Shown here in pieces: positions 63,678-64,000 of a DNA stretch of 64,000 bases. The notes below the pieces were generated by a model that was given only the letters and a program-made list of their open reading frames with translations, was not told the origin of the DNA and ran no database searches. How positions within the stretch are numbered: the stretch's first letter is position 1; each line of letters opens with the position of its first letter. The stretch covers positions 5,999,020 through 6,063,019 of the forward strand of contig AP017605.1 in the NCBI GenBank assembly GCA_002356515.1, given 5' to 3'. Source of the DNA: Mesorhizobium loti (GTDB lineage Bacteria; Pseudomonadota; Alphaproteobacteria; Rhizobiales; Rhizobiaceae). A program made the translations under genes and the position numbers.

Positions 63678-64000
63678 GCCCGGCGCCGGGCGGGCGGAGG
63701 GCCACTGTCGAGTCAGGGATCGGGCAGGCCGGCATTGATCTGTCCGCCGCGCCACGAAAGGACGCCGACAGATCGCCTGCGTCGCGGCTTTTCCTCGCAC
63801 TGCTCGGCCTCCTCGGCGTGCTGGTGTTTCTTGGGCTCGGCATCTGGCAGTTGGAAAGGCGGGTCTGGAAGCTCGACCTGATCGCCCGCGTCGACCAGCG
63901 CATTCATGCTCCGGTTGCCGATGCCCCCGGCCCGGGGGCCTGGGCCGGCATGACCGCGGCCAGTGGTGAATACAGCCATGTGCGACTGGCTGGGCACTTT
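63674..64000 (+). CDS. SURF1-family oxidase assembly protein (3' end outside window)
   Basis: The visible 109 residues start at ATG 63674 (ATGA overlap with cyoD). A charged ~37-residue leader precedes a span 'LFLALLGLLGVLVFLGLGIW' and the SURF1 signature 'GIWQLERRVWKLDLIARVD', then 'VRLAGHF'. SURF1 helps insert haem into haem-copper oxidases; its place after cyoABCD is common in alphaproteobacteria. The frame is open at the window end. Confidence 0.88.
   Translation, partial: MSPAPGGRRATVESGIGQAGIDLSAAPRKDADRSPASRLFLALLGLLGVLVFLGLGIWQLERRVWKLDLIARVDQRIHAPVADAPGPGAWAGMTAASGEYSHVRLAGHF

Overview
The window is high-GC alphaproteobacterial chromosome, most likely a Mesorhizobium. The main reason is that the proteins of the vitamin B6 catabolic genes read almost residue for residue like the biochemically characterised Mesorhizobium loti enzymes (mlr6785-mlr6807 region, from memory; no database search was possible). 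Tight operons with ATGA overlaps, Tat-type substrate-binding proteins and a rhizobial-style palindromic repeat at 6008-6049 fit this.

Layout. 1-6.0 kb: end of a LysR regulator, an orphan family-5 solute-binding protein, a dimethylglycine/sarcosine dehydrogenase-type FAD enzyme and a secreted SMP-30 lactonase-like protein. 6.1-28.3 kb: a vitamin B6 degradation island. Pyridoxine 4-oxidase (8.3-9.9 kb, minus) feeds pyridoxal; pyridoxamine-pyruvate aminotransferase, pyridoxal 4-dehydrogenase and 4-pyridoxolactonase (25.5-28.3 kb) give 4-pyridoxic acid; 4-pyridoxate dehydrogenase, FHMPC dehydrogenase, the dicarboxylate decarboxylase, MHPC oxygenase and AAMS hydrolase (10.9-17.5 kb) take it to succinic semialdehyde, acetate, ammonia and CO2. 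Every step is present. Two complete ABC importers (17.5-20.2 kb SsuABC/NMT1-like; 20.8-25.5 kb BMP/nucleoside-like), a GntR/FCD regulator, a DUF1185 protein and a PEBP protein are embedded in the set and have no established role.

28.4-30.5 kb: divergent DapA-family deaminase and proline-racemase-family gene (hydroxyproline type). 30.5-39.8 kb: a minus-strand hydroxyquinol/aromatic operon (two intradiol dioxygenases, phenol-type FAD monooxygenase, maleylacetate reductase, and a complete LIV-type ABC importer) with a divergent LysR gene. 40.9 kb: serine beta-lactamase-like esterase. 42.2-52.9 kb: a type II secretion system, gspL-M-C/N-K-E-F-H-I-J on plus facing gspD-O-G on minus.

52.9-57.9 kb is the most unusual part: a debris-like array of Rhs (polymorphic toxin) tip and immunity cassettes separated by two nearly identical ~744-bp REP-associated tyrosine transposase (RAYT) elements. 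A ~24-27-bp repeat with the core GTGCACTGTCACCGTAATT occurs eight times (one copy only partial) in alternating orientation, at every cassette edge. One cassette carries an Rhs core fragment with a GIY-YIG-like nuclease tip plus a likely immunity gene; another carries a YD-repeat remnant fused by a TAATG overlap to a TPR-like gene; the third carries an AT-rich orphan gene. 57.9-64 kb returns to housekeeping: an MFS symporter divergent from cyoABCD (cytochrome bo-type ubiquinol oxidase) and the start of a SURF1 gene. No rRNA, tRNA or CRISPR array was seen.
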